Notes: generated by a model not told the origin, from the sequence alone. Numbered from the stretch's first letter, positions 1-8,068 are shown. The stretch is DNA of 46,907 bases from an uncultured Clostridia bacterium (GCA_946531445.1 CAMNAP010000006.1:1-46907); one strand, 5' to 3'. Made by a program: numbers and translations.

Positions 1-848
1 GCTATCTTTTTGCCCTCTTCAAGCGTGTAGCCCTTTCCCGCCTTGCCGATTCTGTCGTACATCTCATCAGCGCAAAGCCTTACGATAAGCGGGTAATCGC
101 GTCCGCACTGCGTTTTTATTCCGTCAATTATTTCAGTTATAAAGCGAAGTCGGTTGTCAAAGCTTCCGCCGTATTCGTCTGTTCTCTTATTTGTGTTGGG
201 AGAGAGAAACTGCTGAAGAATATATCCGTGCGTAGAGTGGAGCTCAACACAGTCAACTCCCGCCTTTTTACATCTTACAGCGGCGGCGATAAAGTCGTCG
301 CGCAGCTTGTGAATTTCGCGCTTTGACATAGCGTGAATACGCGTTGCACCGTGAGCTGAAAGCTCACATTTTGACGGTGCCTGAAGCGAGAAGCAGAGCT
401 TTTTCTGCTCCATTCCGAGAAGTAAGGGCGTAGCCTTGAAAAGATATTTTGGAAGCTTCTCAAAACGGTCGGCAAAGGGTGTGATAAGCGGAAGCGAATT
501 TATTGAGCTTGCATATCCCTGCCTGCCGGGATGGTGAAGCTGAATACAGAGCTTTGCGCCGTATTTGTGAATTCTGTTTGCCATCTCGCGCATAGGCTCA
601 ATATGTCTGTCAGAGCTCATTGAAAGCTGTGTAAACGTAGAAGCGGCTCCCATATCGTTAACGCGGCAGATACCTGGCGTAATAAGGCCGACTCCGCCCT
701 TTGCACGCTCCTCGAAGTAGTTCATCATTCTTTCGGTAGGCTCGCCGTTTATCTGACCGAGGCTGAACTCAGCCGCCGTCATAACAACTCGGTTTTTAAC
801 CTCCATTTTACCTATTTTCATAGGTGAAAACATTACATCGTAAGCCAT
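1..848 (-). CDS. Old-yellow-enzyme family NADH:flavin oxidoreductase (3' end outside window)
   Basis: This is the N-terminal ~282 residues of an FMN TIM-barrel oxidoreductase that runs off the left edge. It reads in one frame from ATG at 848, preceded by an AGAGGGG ribosome site. Family landmarks are the N-terminal SPMKIG segment, the HHPGRQG motif near residue 105 and LHSTHGYILQQFLSP near residue 200, which are FMN/substrate-pocket signatures of the OYE/2,4-dienoyl-CoA reductase/BaiCD group. Enzymes of this group reduce activated C=C bonds with NAD(P)H; the larger members carry a C-terminal FeS and NAD domain, which cannot be judged here. It is the last visible gene of a minus-strand operon, 12 bp after the dehydrogenase. 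The substrate is unknown. Confidence 0.9.
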   Translation of the reverse strand, partial: MAYDVMFSPMKIGKMEVKNRVVMTAAEFSLGQINGEPTERMMNYFEERAKGGVGLITPGICRVNDMGAASTFTQLSMSSDRHIEPMREMANRIHKYGAKLCIQLHHPGRQGYASSINSLPLITPFADRFEKLPKYLFKATPLLLGMEQKKLCFSLQAPSKCELSAHGATRIHAMSKREIHKLRDDFIAAAVRCKKAGVDCVELHSTHGYILQQFLSPNTNKRTDEYGGSFDNRLRFITEIIDGIKTQCGRDYPLIVRLCADEMYDRIGKAGKGYTLEEGKKI

Positions 849-860
849 TTTTTACCCCTC

Positions 861-1655
861 TTATTTATTGAGCTTGCTGAGCTTTGCCTTGAATCTGTCA
901 AGCTTGTTTGTTTCAAGCTTCCAGTAAACCGTACGAACGGGCGGACAGATTCCCATAAGCACCTTTGAAAGCTGGAAAAGACCGCTCGGGGAAACAAATT
1001 TCTTTCCCTTTTCAATTCCGTCTACCATTTTTCTTGCAACAATGTCGGGTTTCTGAACGGGGAACGGCTTTTCAAATTCAACCTCGTTTGCTACCTTAAA
1101 GAAGTTTGTGTCTGTTGCTATCGGGTAAAGGCAGGTTATCTGAAGGTTTTTATTTGCCTCAAGGCGTATTGCCTCCTGAAATCCCTGAAGTCCGAACTTG
1201 CTTGCCGAATAAAGCGCGTAGCCGGGCATTGCCATTTTGCCTATAGCTGAAACCGTATACGCAAGAATACCTGCTCTGCCCTTTAAGTGCTCTGCGTATT
1301 TTGCGTATGTGTAAATCGGGGAGAGCGTGTTAACGTCAAAAATTCGCTTAACTCTGTCCCAATCGGTGTAGTTGAATTCCTCATAATACGGAAAGCCTGC
1401 GTTAGCGTAAAAAATATCAATTTTTTCTCCGCCGAAAACCTCGTTTGCCTTTTCAAAAATTGCGTCTACGCCTTCCTGTGAGCCTGTGTCAACGTTCATG
1501 GGAATAACGTTTTCGTCAAAGTCCTTAAGCTTGTTTTCAGCGTCAAGCGACGGGGCGAGTATAACGTTTCCGTCACCCTTTACAAGAAGCTTGAGCACCT
1601 CAAGTCCTATACCGCTTGAAGCTCCCGTAAGAACAATGTTTTTGTTTGTAATCAT
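861..1655 (-). CDS. Short-chain dehydrogenase/reductase (SDR family)
   Basis: A cytosolic classical SDR of 264 residues. The Rossmann glycine motif TGASSGIG lies near residues 9-16, the NAG motif follows strand 4 (YANAGFP), and the catalytic Ser and YxxxK are visible (VSAIGK, then YSASK). It should catalyse NAD(P)-dependent oxidation or reduction of a carbonyl/alcohol on an unidentified substrate. A GTG at 1664 is in frame, but AGGAG lies directly against it; ATG at 1655 sits 8 nt from that AGGAG and is the better start. The gene follows the GH30 gene by 12 bp and precedes the flavin oxidoreductase, so a shared redox pathway is possible but not shown. Confidence 0.92.
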   Translation of the reverse strand: MITNKNIVLTGASSGIGLEVLKLLVKGDGNVILAPSLDAENKLKDFDENVIPMNVDTGSQEGVDAIFEKANEVFGGEKIDIFYANAGFPYYEEFNYTDWDRVKRIFDVNTLSPIYTYAKYAEHLKGRAGILAYTVSAIGKMAMPGYALYSASKFGLQGFQEAIRLEANKNLQITCLYPIATDTNFFKVANEVEFEKPFPVQKPDIVARKMVDGIEKGKKFVSPSGLFQLSKVLMGICPPVRTVYWKLETNKLDRFKAKLSKLNK

Positions 1656-1667
1656 AATTTTCACTCC

Positions 1668-3038
1668 TTATTTCAACACGGCTGTAATAAGCGAATTGCT
1701 CGGAAAATCAAATTCGTTTAAAAAATTGCCGTCATAAATTTTTTCAAGCTTTCTGTTTTTGTCGGATACAGTTATCTCAAGCGAAGAAAAGTCACCGTCA
1801 AGCTGAAGGGTTGTATCCTCGCCCTCATTTACCGCAACAATAACGGTTTTACCGTCGGGCGTTTTAAACGAAAAGGCGTTGTAATTGTTGTCGTTTTCAG
1901 TTGGGCGAAGCCCAATGTCAAGCGCTGCGGAGCCTACGGGAACAAACTTTGTAAAGTGCGCCATACCGTAAAATCTTTCGTTAAGCGTCCGCTCTGAAAA
2001 ATCAGGGCTTCCGCTCAGCATAGCGTCGCTGTAATCAAAGCCGTCCTCTTTAATGTAAATGTTGTTTGCCGCAACCCACGATGTCCAGCTTTCAGCACCG
2101 CCGTAAATTACGTCCTGCCCTATGATTCTCGCCGTTATCAGCGCACCTTTGAAGTTCTTTGTGTGGCTCTTGTTGGGAAGCTCACACCATTCACTCATAT
2201 CAAAGCGAAGCTCTTTGTGGGCGTTTACAAGCTTTTCCTTAAATTCGTATCTGTCCTCGGGACGGTTGTCCGCGTGGTATGAGTGGTAAGCGAAAATCGG
2301 AAGTACCCTCATAATCTTTTCGTCAGAGGCTATTGCCTCAAGATAATCGGGTGTGTCCTCAAGCATAGCGCCGCTCTCGGGACCGTAAAGGTAAACGGGC
2401 ATTTTTCTTCTGATTATTTCGTCGGAGAAAATGCGGAAAATCTCAATTACCTCGGCAAGCTCGTAGTGACAGCCCTCCTGCCATACGTACGCTCCGCCCC
2501 ATTTCCATTGCGGCTCGTTTATCGGGCTTATGTATTTAACGGGGAAGCCCTTATCAAGAAAATGCTCGGTTACGTCAAGCACATAATCAACAAATTTTTT
2601 GTAATTCATCTTCGGTATGTTGCAGGTGTGACCGAGCAGGCTTCCGGAAGCCTGACCGCTTGAGCAAAGCGAATAGTGAGGCGAATTACAAAACAAAATA
2701 AGTGTGTCAACATTTCCCTTGTCAAGGCATTTTTTCATAACGGACACAGCGTTTTTATCCCTTGAAAAATCCCAGGTGCTCTCTTCCTTTTCTCTGTCAT
2801 AAAGCAAAAAGGATTCCGTGCGCCTCCACGGATTTTCAACTCTGTTGAGCTCTTCGTCATATCCGCCGCCTATGTTGTATCGGTAGATGTTGAGCCTCAG
2901 CCCGCTGTCGCCGTAAAGAAGCTCGGCGAGCTCCTCCTGAGTTTTTTCATCACTAACAGCCTGAGCCCACCAGCAAGCCGATGTGCCCCAGCCCTTTATC
3001 GTCTGAAGCTGTTTTGGTGAAGTAAGATTAATTCTCAT
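1668..3038 (-). CDS. Glycoside hydrolase family 30 protein
   Basis: A 456-residue retaining glycosidase with a TIM barrel followed by a C-terminal beta-sandwich. The expected acid/base Glu is E175 in SPINEPQW and the nucleophile is E283 in MSEW, the usual GH30 pair. The N-terminal KGWGTSACWWAQ is the family's first barrel strand and recalls the beta-1,6-galactanase-like subfamily; that assignment is inference. There is no signal peptide, so it should act in the cytoplasm on imported oligosaccharides. The ATG follows GAGGAG and overlaps the TGA of the upstream HAD gene as ATGA, implying translational coupling. Beta-glucosidase, xylosidase or galactanase activity all remain possible. Confidence 0.9.
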   Translation of the reverse strand: MRINLTSPKQLQTIKGWGTSACWWAQAVSDEKTQEELAELLYGDSGLRLNIYRYNIGGGYDEELNRVENPWRRTESFLLYDREKEESTWDFSRDKNAVSVMKKCLDKGNVDTLILFCNSPHYSLCSSGQASGSLLGHTCNIPKMNYKKFVDYVLDVTEHFLDKGFPVKYISPINEPQWKWGGAYVWQEGCHYELAEVIEIFRIFSDEIIRRKMPVYLYGPESGAMLEDTPDYLEAIASDEKIMRVLPIFAYHSYHADNRPEDRYEFKEKLVNAHKELRFDMSEWCELPNKSHTKNFKGALITARIIGQDVIYGGAESWTSWVAANNIYIKEDGFDYSDAMLSGSPDFSERTLNERFYGMAHFTKFVPVGSAALDIGLRPTENDNNYNAFSFKTPDGKTVIVAVNEGEDTTLQLDGDFSSLEITVSDKNRKLEKIYDGNFLNEFDFPSNSLITAVLK

Positions 3039-3862
3039 AATAGCTCCTCAATAATTCTGCCGACTCCGTTTTCGTTATTACTTTTAGCAATTATATCAGC
3101 CTTCGCCTTAACAGACGGAAAGGCGTTTTCCATAGCTACGGCAACTCCCGCCTTTTCAAGAAAGAAGAGGTCGTTGTCGCCGTCACCGAAGGCCATTGTG
3201 TTTTTAATGTCAATTCCTAAATGGCGGCAGATTGTTTCAAGCGCCGAGCCCTTGTCGCAGCCCTCTTTTGTGATTTCAATATATCTGTCGTCATAAAACC
3301 AGTACTGAACTCCGCCTATACCGTCAAGCATTTTACAGATTTTTTCTCTTTCCTCTTTGCTCTCACAGCTTACAAAGAATTCATCCGCGCACTTTCCCTC
3401 ATCGGTTAAAAGCGCTTGAATACTGTCGCAAATAACTCTTGTTGAAAGCAGATATTCCTCAACCGGCGAGCCTCTGAAGAAGCCAATGTAAGAATCAAGT
3501 ATTTCCTGTTCTGTGTAGCATACTCCGTCAGCAAACGGCTCAAAAATACATTTTGCGCTTTTCAGCACGCCGAAAACCTCTTTGCTCTTTTCATTCGTCA
3601 TAGAAAACGTGTAAATGCTCTCTTTCGTTTTGGCGTCAATAATGCTTGCCCCGTTTGAGCAGATAAAGTATTCAATTTCATCAAGCGCCTTAACGCATTC
3701 GGGTATACCGTTAAACGGTCTGCCCGTAATCGGCACTATGTGAATGCCCTTTTGCCTTGCTTTTTTCAGCGTATCTTCAACGCCGTCGCAAAGCTGCTTT
3801 TCATCGTTTAAAAGTGTACCGTCAAGGTCAATTCCGATAAGCTTAATCTCACGGTCAATCAT
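3035..3862 (-). CDS. HAD superfamily hydrolase, Cof/YidA type
   Basis: A 275-residue haloacid-dehalogenase phosphatase of the Cof (IIB) class. Motif I is DLDGTLL with nucleophile D12 and acid/base D14. The ITGRP motif follows near residue 60, and the metal-binding motif GDGDND lies at 226-231. The long insert between the two halves is the substrate-selecting C2 cap. Relatives dephosphorylate sugar phosphates, flavin precursors or other small phosphate esters; its operon partner is a glycosidase, so a sugar phosphate is a fair guess. The start ATG lies 1 bp after the stop of the YjdF-like gene, and the end overlaps the GH30 start by 4 bp. Confidence 0.93.
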   Translation of the reverse strand: MIDREIKLIGIDLDGTLLNDEKQLCDGVEDTLKKARQKGIHIVPITGRPFNGIPECVKALDEIEYFICSNGASIIDAKTKESIYTFSMTNEKSKEVFGVLKSAKCIFEPFADGVCYTEQEILDSYIGFFRGSPVEEYLLSTRVICDSIQALLTDEGKCADEFFVSCESKEEREKICKMLDGIGGVQYWFYDDRYIEITKEGCDKGSALETICRHLGIDIKNTMAFGDGDNDLFFLEKAGVAVAMENAFPSVKAKADIIAKSNNENGVGRIIEELL

Positions 3863-3863
3863 A

Positions 3864-4538
3864 TTACGCCTCGTGCTTCTTTCTGTAAATTATCATAAAT
3901 ATCATACCGATAATTCCGCCGATTGTGTTCATCATCATATCGGTCATAGAGTCAACGAGACCTAAATATCCGTATTCGTTTCTGTATTTCGAAAGGTCAA
4001 ACATCGCCGTTTCAGCGCCCTCTTTAGCAAGCTGAAGGTTAGTTCCGTGAACGGTGTCCATAATGAATTCGTAAAACTCCCAGCCTACTGCAATCGTGCA
4101 CGCGAACATAAGCCCGAACATAGCCGAAAGCGTGATTGCGCATTTGCCCTTGCGCTTTTGAATTATGTTTGAAAAATCGTAGCCGAAAACGGCGCACACA
4201 ATTCCCGAAAAGCAGTGCATAGCCTCGTCGTACCAGCCGAATTTGTCAAACCAGCCGAGATAAGAGCCGAAAAGAATTCCCATAAGAATAATAAAATTCA
4301 GCGCCGTCTGCGAAATCGGGGGAACGTCCTCAATAAACGAGCCGTTTCCGAGAACCTGAAACATATCCCATAAATGCGAGAATATAAAAACAAAAACGCT
4401 CTCAAAGCCCATTACCAAATTGCCGTGAATAAACGAGTACGTCGCACAGCAAATCATAGCAATTCTAACTATTATCCAGAATATCAATTGCCCCCTGGGC
4501 ACCTTTTCAATCGGGTCTCTTTTAATCTTGTATGCCAT
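3864..4538 (-). CDS. YjdF/DUF2238-like integral membrane protein
   Basis: A 224-residue polytopic membrane protein with about six hydrophobic segments. Polar residues conserved in the YjdF/DUF2238 group lie inside or beside them: WYDEAMHCFSG near residue 100, GWEFYEFIMD near 150 and VDSMTDMMMNTIGG near 195. The His/Asp/Glu pattern suggests a metal site or intramembrane chemistry, but the function of the family is not established. It is the first gene of the minus-strand operon, with AAGGAAA upstream of ATG 4538. I found no convincing promoter boxes before it. Family assignment is by motif memory only. Confidence 0.75.
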   Translation of the reverse strand: MAYKIKRDPIEKVPRGQLIFWIIVRIAMICCATYSFIHGNLVMGFESVFVFIFSHLWDMFQVLGNGSFIEDVPPISQTALNFIILMGILFGSYLGWFDKFGWYDEAMHCFSGIVCAVFGYDFSNIIQKRKGKCAITLSAMFGLMFACTIAVGWEFYEFIMDTVHGTNLQLAKEGAETAMFDLSKYRNEYGYLGLVDSMTDMMMNTIGGIIGMIFMIIYRKKHEA

Positions 4539-4690
4539 AATATTTTCCTTTATTTTATACTTCTTATTTATATTAACACATTATGCCCCCGTTTTAAACA
4601 CTTTTTTGTTAATTTGCTGTTTGTGCCTTTTTTGCAGTTTAAAAAGACATTTTTGCAAAAAGGGTTGACAAAAAGAGAAAAATATGCTTA
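4539..4690. other. AT-rich intergenic stretch upstream of the minus-strand operon
   Basis: No gene is visible. It must hold the promoter of the minus-strand operon, but no good -35/-10 pair stands out; a CATAAT-like box on the minus strand lacks a matching -35. At about 4628-4662 there is an imperfect inverted repeat built on CCTTTTTTGCA and TGCAAAAAGG. A TTGACA lies at 4665-4670 on the plus strand without a clear -10. Confidence 0.4.
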
Positions 4691-4976
4691 TTTGAATATG
4701 AAAGAGACGCAGCTGAAATGAGCCGTTACTACAACCCACAATGGGGACGTTTTTCAACGCAGATATTCCCGAAATCGCCCAGCAATCAAAAGGCGAAATC
4801 AACGGCTTAAACCTTTTTGCCTGTACTGGAATAATTACAGAAATCGTTACAAGGTTCAGTTATTCAATGTTAAGTACTGTAAAAAAAGATGGAAAGTTAC
4901 AAATGCAAATTATTGTACTTTTAGCACTAGTTTACCTAAACTAGTGACCTTAAAGAAAGCGATAACGTATTTATAA
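4691..4976 (+). pseudogene. Decayed Rhs-repeat core C-terminus with two frameshifts
   Basis: Frame 2 reads MSRYYNPQWGRF (to about 4753). The reading then jumps to frame 1 as FNADIPEIA followed by GEINGLNLFA (to about 4823), then to frame 3 as YWNNYRNRYK, running to a TAA at 4974-4976. In intact Rhs/YD-repeat proteins the conserved core ends with SRYYNPxxGRFxNAD, then NxxNLFAYCxNNP, directly before the variable toxin tip. The order and spacing match, but two frame changes are needed and no upstream repeat region exists. The remnant therefore appears to be the 3' scrap of an Rhs or wall-associated protein gene. The tail after NLFA (about 50 codons) is unrecognised. Recognition is from the family motif; sequencing error could mimic the frameshifts. 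Confidence 0.7.
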
Positions 4977-4996
4977 GAGGTAGGCTTTATAACGCT

Positions 4997-5539
4997 ATGA
5001 AAAAATCATTGTTAAAAATTCTATTATCTTTGTTTTCTGCTGTTCTGATTGTGGTTATAGTGCTTGCTTCAACCTTTTATTCAGTACCTAAAGACATTTC
5101 GTTTGAACGTGATTTTAAGATAAATCCGAATATTGAATATACTGTATTAAATAATTACGTTGAAACACACAATAAAACAAAATATGCTAAAATTGTTAAA
5201 ATCAATATAAAACGAAATAATAAAGAAGAGTTTATTGACTGTATAAAAGGCTACTCAGATGAATATGGTCAAAGCTTTTACGAAACTGAAAGTGAAATAC
5301 TAAATAACTGCGATACTGAAAATAATAAAGCTTTAGCATTTATTGATAAGGAGTCTTTCTCTCAAAAGAATACCAAACATTATGTCTACACAACGCAGGC
5401 GTATTATAAAATTATAAGTAAAGAGTTTATAAAAATAGGCGTACAGCAGACGGTGTCTATTGACATTATAGATACAAATGAAAACGAAGTAACAGTTTAT
5501 TTATCAAACTTTACGGGCGAAGAGCCTGAAAACATATAG
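4997..5539 (+). CDS. Hypothetical membrane-anchored protein
   Basis: A 180-residue protein I do not recognise. It has a lysine start followed by one hydrophobic helix (about residues 5-28), so it is probably anchored in the membrane with an Asn/Lys/Glu-rich domain outside. Base composition is markedly more AT-rich than in the flanking genes. The ribosome site is weak: AGAGG lies about 15 nt before ATG. It starts 20 bp after the Rhs remnant, the position where immunity or orphan tip genes sit in intact Rhs loci; that is only positional inference. The frame stays open for 27 more codons after the TAG stop, so this may be a shortened version of a longer protein. Confidence 0.6.
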   Translation: MKKSLLKILLSLFSAVLIVVIVLASTFYSVPKDISFERDFKINPNIEYTVLNNYVETHNKTKYAKIVKINIKRNNKEEFIDCIKGYSDEYGQSFYETESEILNNCDTENNKALAFIDKESFSQKNTKHYVYTTQAYYKIISKEFIKIGVQQTVSIDIIDTNENEVTVYLSNFTGEEPENI

Positions 5540-5623
5540 ACTAAAAAGAAACTCAAGGAAGCTAATAAAGGAAAGGGTGTAACTGTTAGAATTACAAAAC
5601 ATTTGTTGGCTTTGGTAGAATAG
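5540..5623 (+). pseudogene. In-frame 27-codon continuation after the stop of the preceding gene
   Basis: Directly after the TAG at 5537-5539 the same frame continues as a Lys-rich segment beginning TKKKLKEANKGKG and ending at a second TAG (5621-5623). There is no start codon or ribosome site of its own. It may be the severed C-terminus of the 4997-5539 protein, created by a nonsense change, or a fragment of another gene. Other genes here use TAG rarely and normally, so recoding is unlikely. Confidence 0.4.
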
Positions 5624-5645
5624 AATGTTTTTCAGGAGACAAATC

Positions 5646-5978
5646 ATGAAAACAAAAAAGTTAATTATTCTTCTAATAATTTTAATTATATGTTTATCAG
5701 GATGTGGTAATACAAAAGATACAAGAAACAGCTATATGCCAATAATCAATAATATAACAATGTATTTAAATACTATTGATAATAAAACCTTTTCAGCTAA
5801 TGATATTGAAAAAAACACAAAATCAAATTATGTTGGTGATATAGGAAGCGGAATTACTATTATGCATTTTGAATACGACGCGCATTTGTCATTCAATGTT
5901 TCTGTTGATAATTATTATAACATTTTTAGATGCACTTTTGAGATCGATAATGAATTCTACTGTGAGAAAGCTATATAG
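5646..5978 (+). CDS. Small predicted lipoprotein
   Basis: A 110-residue protein with a short Lys-rich start, a hydrophobic run and the lipobox LSGC near residues 19-22, so it should be exported and lipid-anchored at the outer face of the membrane. The mature part (about 88 residues) is Asn/Ile/Lys-rich and not recognised. An in-frame ATG exists at 5625, but AGGAG at 5634-5638 lies 7 nt before ATG 5646, which is chosen. Composition is AT-rich like its upstream neighbour, and the pair may have arrived together. Confidence 0.7.
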   Translation: MKTKKLIILLIILIICLSGCGNTKDTRNSYMPIINNITMYLNTIDNKTFSANDIEKNTKSNYVGDIGSGITIMHFEYDAHLSFNVSVDNYYNIFRCTFEIDNEFYCEKAI

Positions 5979-6060
5979 CTAGGAGATCACTTATTATTTG
6001 TATTATATAATATGTGGCGTTTTCCTGACCGCTGTCAAAAGTCGTAATAAAACAACTAAT

Positions 6061-6087
6061 GAGCCTGCATTTGCAGGCTCATTTATT
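6061..6087 (+). terminator. Intrinsic terminator closing the AT-rich island
   Basis: Perfect 8-bp stem GAGCCTGC/GCAGGCTC with loop ATTT (6061-6080), followed by ATTTATT. It lies 82 bp after the lipoprotein stop. The bases between 5979 and 6060 hold no gene I can support. Confidence 0.8.
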
Positions 6088-6116
6088 AAATAAGTATAAA
6101 CTTATTAGACAAATGT

Positions 6117-6145
6117 TTGTTTTTTTGCTTTCCTTTTAATATAAT
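6117..6145 (+). promoter_or_regulatory. Putative sigma-A promoter for the acyl-CoA synthetase gene
   Basis: TTGTTT at 6117-6122 and TATAAT at 6140-6145 are separated by 17 bp, about 47 bp before the start codon. The -10 is perfect and the -35 is weak. Confidence 0.55.
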
Positions 6146-6192
6146 AGCAATGATTTACAGAAATGATATTGTGTAAACGGAGGAAGAATACA

Positions 6193-7971
6193 ATGAAAAA
6201 TCAGCCCAAAGCCCCGTGGCTCAAGTATTTCGGAGACATTCCCGAGACTCTTGAATACCCCGAAGGCTCAATGTATGAAGCAATAAAATTTGCTTATCAG
6301 ACTCATATTCACAACAACGCTTACGGCAACGCCGCTTATGAATTCCAGGGAAAGAAAACCTCTTATCCCGAGTTTTTCAACAAGGTTGAAAAAACCGCAA
6401 AGGCGTTTTCGGCAATAGGAATTGAGGAGGGTGACAGAGTAACTATCTGTATGCCTAACGCTCCTCAGGGAATCAACGCTTTTTACGCGCTTAACAGAAT
6501 CGGCGCTGTACCCGCAATGATTCACCCGCTCTCTGCAGCAGGCGAAATCACCTTTTATGTTTCCCACTCAAAGAGCAAGGCAATCGTAGTTCTTGATATG
6601 TTCTATGAAAAGGTGCTCGAGGCGCTTGAAAAGGTAGATTATCCCGTAAAGGTAATCGTTGCGAGAATCAAGGACGAGCTCCCGTTCCCGCTTAATATGC
6701 TCTATCCTCTTACAGTTAAGGATAAGCCGGCTCCGCTTCCCGCAGACAATGAAAACGTGATAAGCTGGAACAGCTTTATTTCAGGCGGAAAGAAGGTTAA
6801 AAAGCTTCCCGACGTTCACCCCGATAAAAACGACACAGCCGTTATTCTCTTCTCTGGCGGAACAACGGGTACCTCAAAGGGAATTGAGCTTACTAACCTC
6901 AATATGAACGCTCTCGGCTACGAGGTTGCGGCAGGCGCAGGCTTTACTATGACAGGGCTCAGAATGTTCTCTGTTATGCCTCTCTTCCACGGCTTCGGTC
7001 TCGGCGTAGGCATCCACACGGCGCTTGCGGCAGGTGGCACCTGTATTCTTATTCCTCAGTTTACAATTAAAACATATGCAAGAGATGTTAAAAAATATAA
7101 GCCCAACGTAATCGTAGGCGTTCCTACTCTTTTTGAAGCGCTTCTCCGTTCAGACGGCTTTGACGGCGTGGACCTGTCCTTCCTCAGAGGCGTATTCTGC
7201 GGCGGCGACTCACTTTCCGTTGAGCTTAAAAAGAAGGTTGACGCCTTCCTTGAAGAGCACCATTCAAAGGTACAGATTCGCGAGGGCTACGGTACTACGG
7301 AATGCGTAACCGCTTCCTGCCTCACTCCTCACGATTTCTTCAGAGAGGGCAGTATCGGTATTCCTTTCCCCGATATTTATTACCAGATTGTTGACCCGAA
7401 AACAGACACCGAGCTTCCCTACGGCGAAGAGGGCGAAATCTGTATTTTAGGCCCGTCGGTAATGAAGGGCTATCTTGATAACGCCGAGGAAACTGCGGCA
7501 ACTCTCAGATACCATAAGGACGGAAACCGCTGGCTCCATACGGGTGACCTCGGAACAATGGATGAGGACGGCTTTATCTATTACAAGCAGAGAATGAAGC
7601 GACTTATTGTTGTATCGGGCTTCAATGTTTATCCCTCACAGGTTGAAAATACTATTGACGCTCATCCCGACGTTCTTCTCTCTTGCGCTATCGGCATTCC
7701 CGACCCGTATAAGATGCACAAGGTAAAGGCTTTCGTTGTTCTCCGTCCCGGCGTTGAGCCGACTGACGAGATTAAGGAGCAGATTCTTGAGCACTGCAGA
7801 AAGAATATCTCAAAGTACGCAATGCCAAGAGAAATTGAATTCCGTACCGAGCTTCCCAAAACGCTTGTAGGAAAGGTAGCCTACAGAGTTCTTGAAGAAG
7901 AGGAAGAGGCAAAGGCAAAAGAAAAAGAAGCAGCCGAAGCCGCCAATAATCAGGACGAAAACAAAGAATAA
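6193..7971 (+). CDS. AMP-dependent acyl-CoA synthetase (long-chain fatty acid-CoA ligase-like)
   Basis: A 592-residue adenylate-forming enzyme that activates a carboxylic acid with ATP and joins it to CoA. Visible motifs are the A3 loop SGGTTGTSKG near residue 220, YGTTEC (A5) near 370, LHTGDLG (A7) near 450, the hinge after YYKQRMKR and the C-terminal catalytic Lys in TLVGKVAYR. The last ~25 residues are a Glu/Ala/Lys-rich tail beyond the usual end. An in-frame ATG at 6163 is rejected because GGAGGA lies just before ATG 6193. The gene stands alone between two terminators. The substrate (fatty or aromatic acid) cannot be read from sequence; lipid acquisition is a reasonable role. Confidence 0.92.
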   Translation: MKNQPKAPWLKYFGDIPETLEYPEGSMYEAIKFAYQTHIHNNAYGNAAYEFQGKKTSYPEFFNKVEKTAKAFSAIGIEEGDRVTICMPNAPQGINAFYALNRIGAVPAMIHPLSAAGEITFYVSHSKSKAIVVLDMFYEKVLEALEKVDYPVKVIVARIKDELPFPLNMLYPLTVKDKPAPLPADNENVISWNSFISGGKKVKKLPDVHPDKNDTAVILFSGGTTGTSKGIELTNLNMNALGYEVAAGAGFTMTGLRMFSVMPLFHGFGLGVGIHTALAAGGTCILIPQFTIKTYARDVKKYKPNVIVGVPTLFEALLRSDGFDGVDLSFLRGVFCGGDSLSVELKKKVDAFLEEHHSKVQIREGYGTTECVTASCLTPHDFFREGSIGIPFPDIYYQIVDPKTDTELPYGEEGEICILGPSVMKGYLDNAEETAATLRYHKDGNRWLHTGDLGTMDEDGFIYYKQRMKRLIVVSGFNVYPSQVENTIDAHPDVLLSCAIGIPDPYKMHKVKAFVVLRPGVEPTDEIKEQILEHCRKNISKYAMPREIEFRTELPKTLVGKVAYRVLEEEEEAKAKEKEAAEAANNQDENKE

Positions 7972-7980
7972 TTAACATAA

Positions 7981-8005
7981 AAGCCGAGTGTTACTCGGCT
8001 TTTAT
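7981..8005 (+). terminator. Intrinsic terminator after the acyl-CoA synthetase gene
   Basis: Stem AAGCCGAGT/ACTCGGCTT with loop GTT (7981-8001), then TTTATTA. Confidence 0.88.
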
Positions 8006-8009
8006 TATA

Positions 8010-8038
8010 TTGACATATTTATATTTTTGGCGTAGAAT
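8010..8038 (+). promoter_or_regulatory. Sigma-A promoter of the metF-metH operon
   Basis: TTGACA (8010-8015) and TAGAAT (8033-8038) are 17 bp apart, about 30 bp before the metF start. The leader is too short for a SAM or cobalamin riboswitch, so none is expected here. Confidence 0.75.
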
Positions 8039-8068
8039 TAATGTAATAATTAAACTTGCGGTGATGTT

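Noticed and set aside
4374..4721. 115-residue plus-strand open frame ending beside the Rhs remnant
   Set aside because: It lies opposite the start of the YjdF-like gene, has no ribosome site and shares no frame with the Rhs core motif.
5537..5539. TAG recoded as a sense codon
   Set aside because: A single case in a decayed island, with no suppressor-type features seen; a nonsense mutation is simpler.
6163..6192. Longer start for the acyl-CoA synthetase
   Set aside because: The extra ten codons contain the GGAGGA ribosome site of ATG 6193.
8039..8068. SAM or cobalamin riboswitch before metF
   Set aside because: The predicted start leaves only about 24 nt of leader, and no riboswitch core is present.
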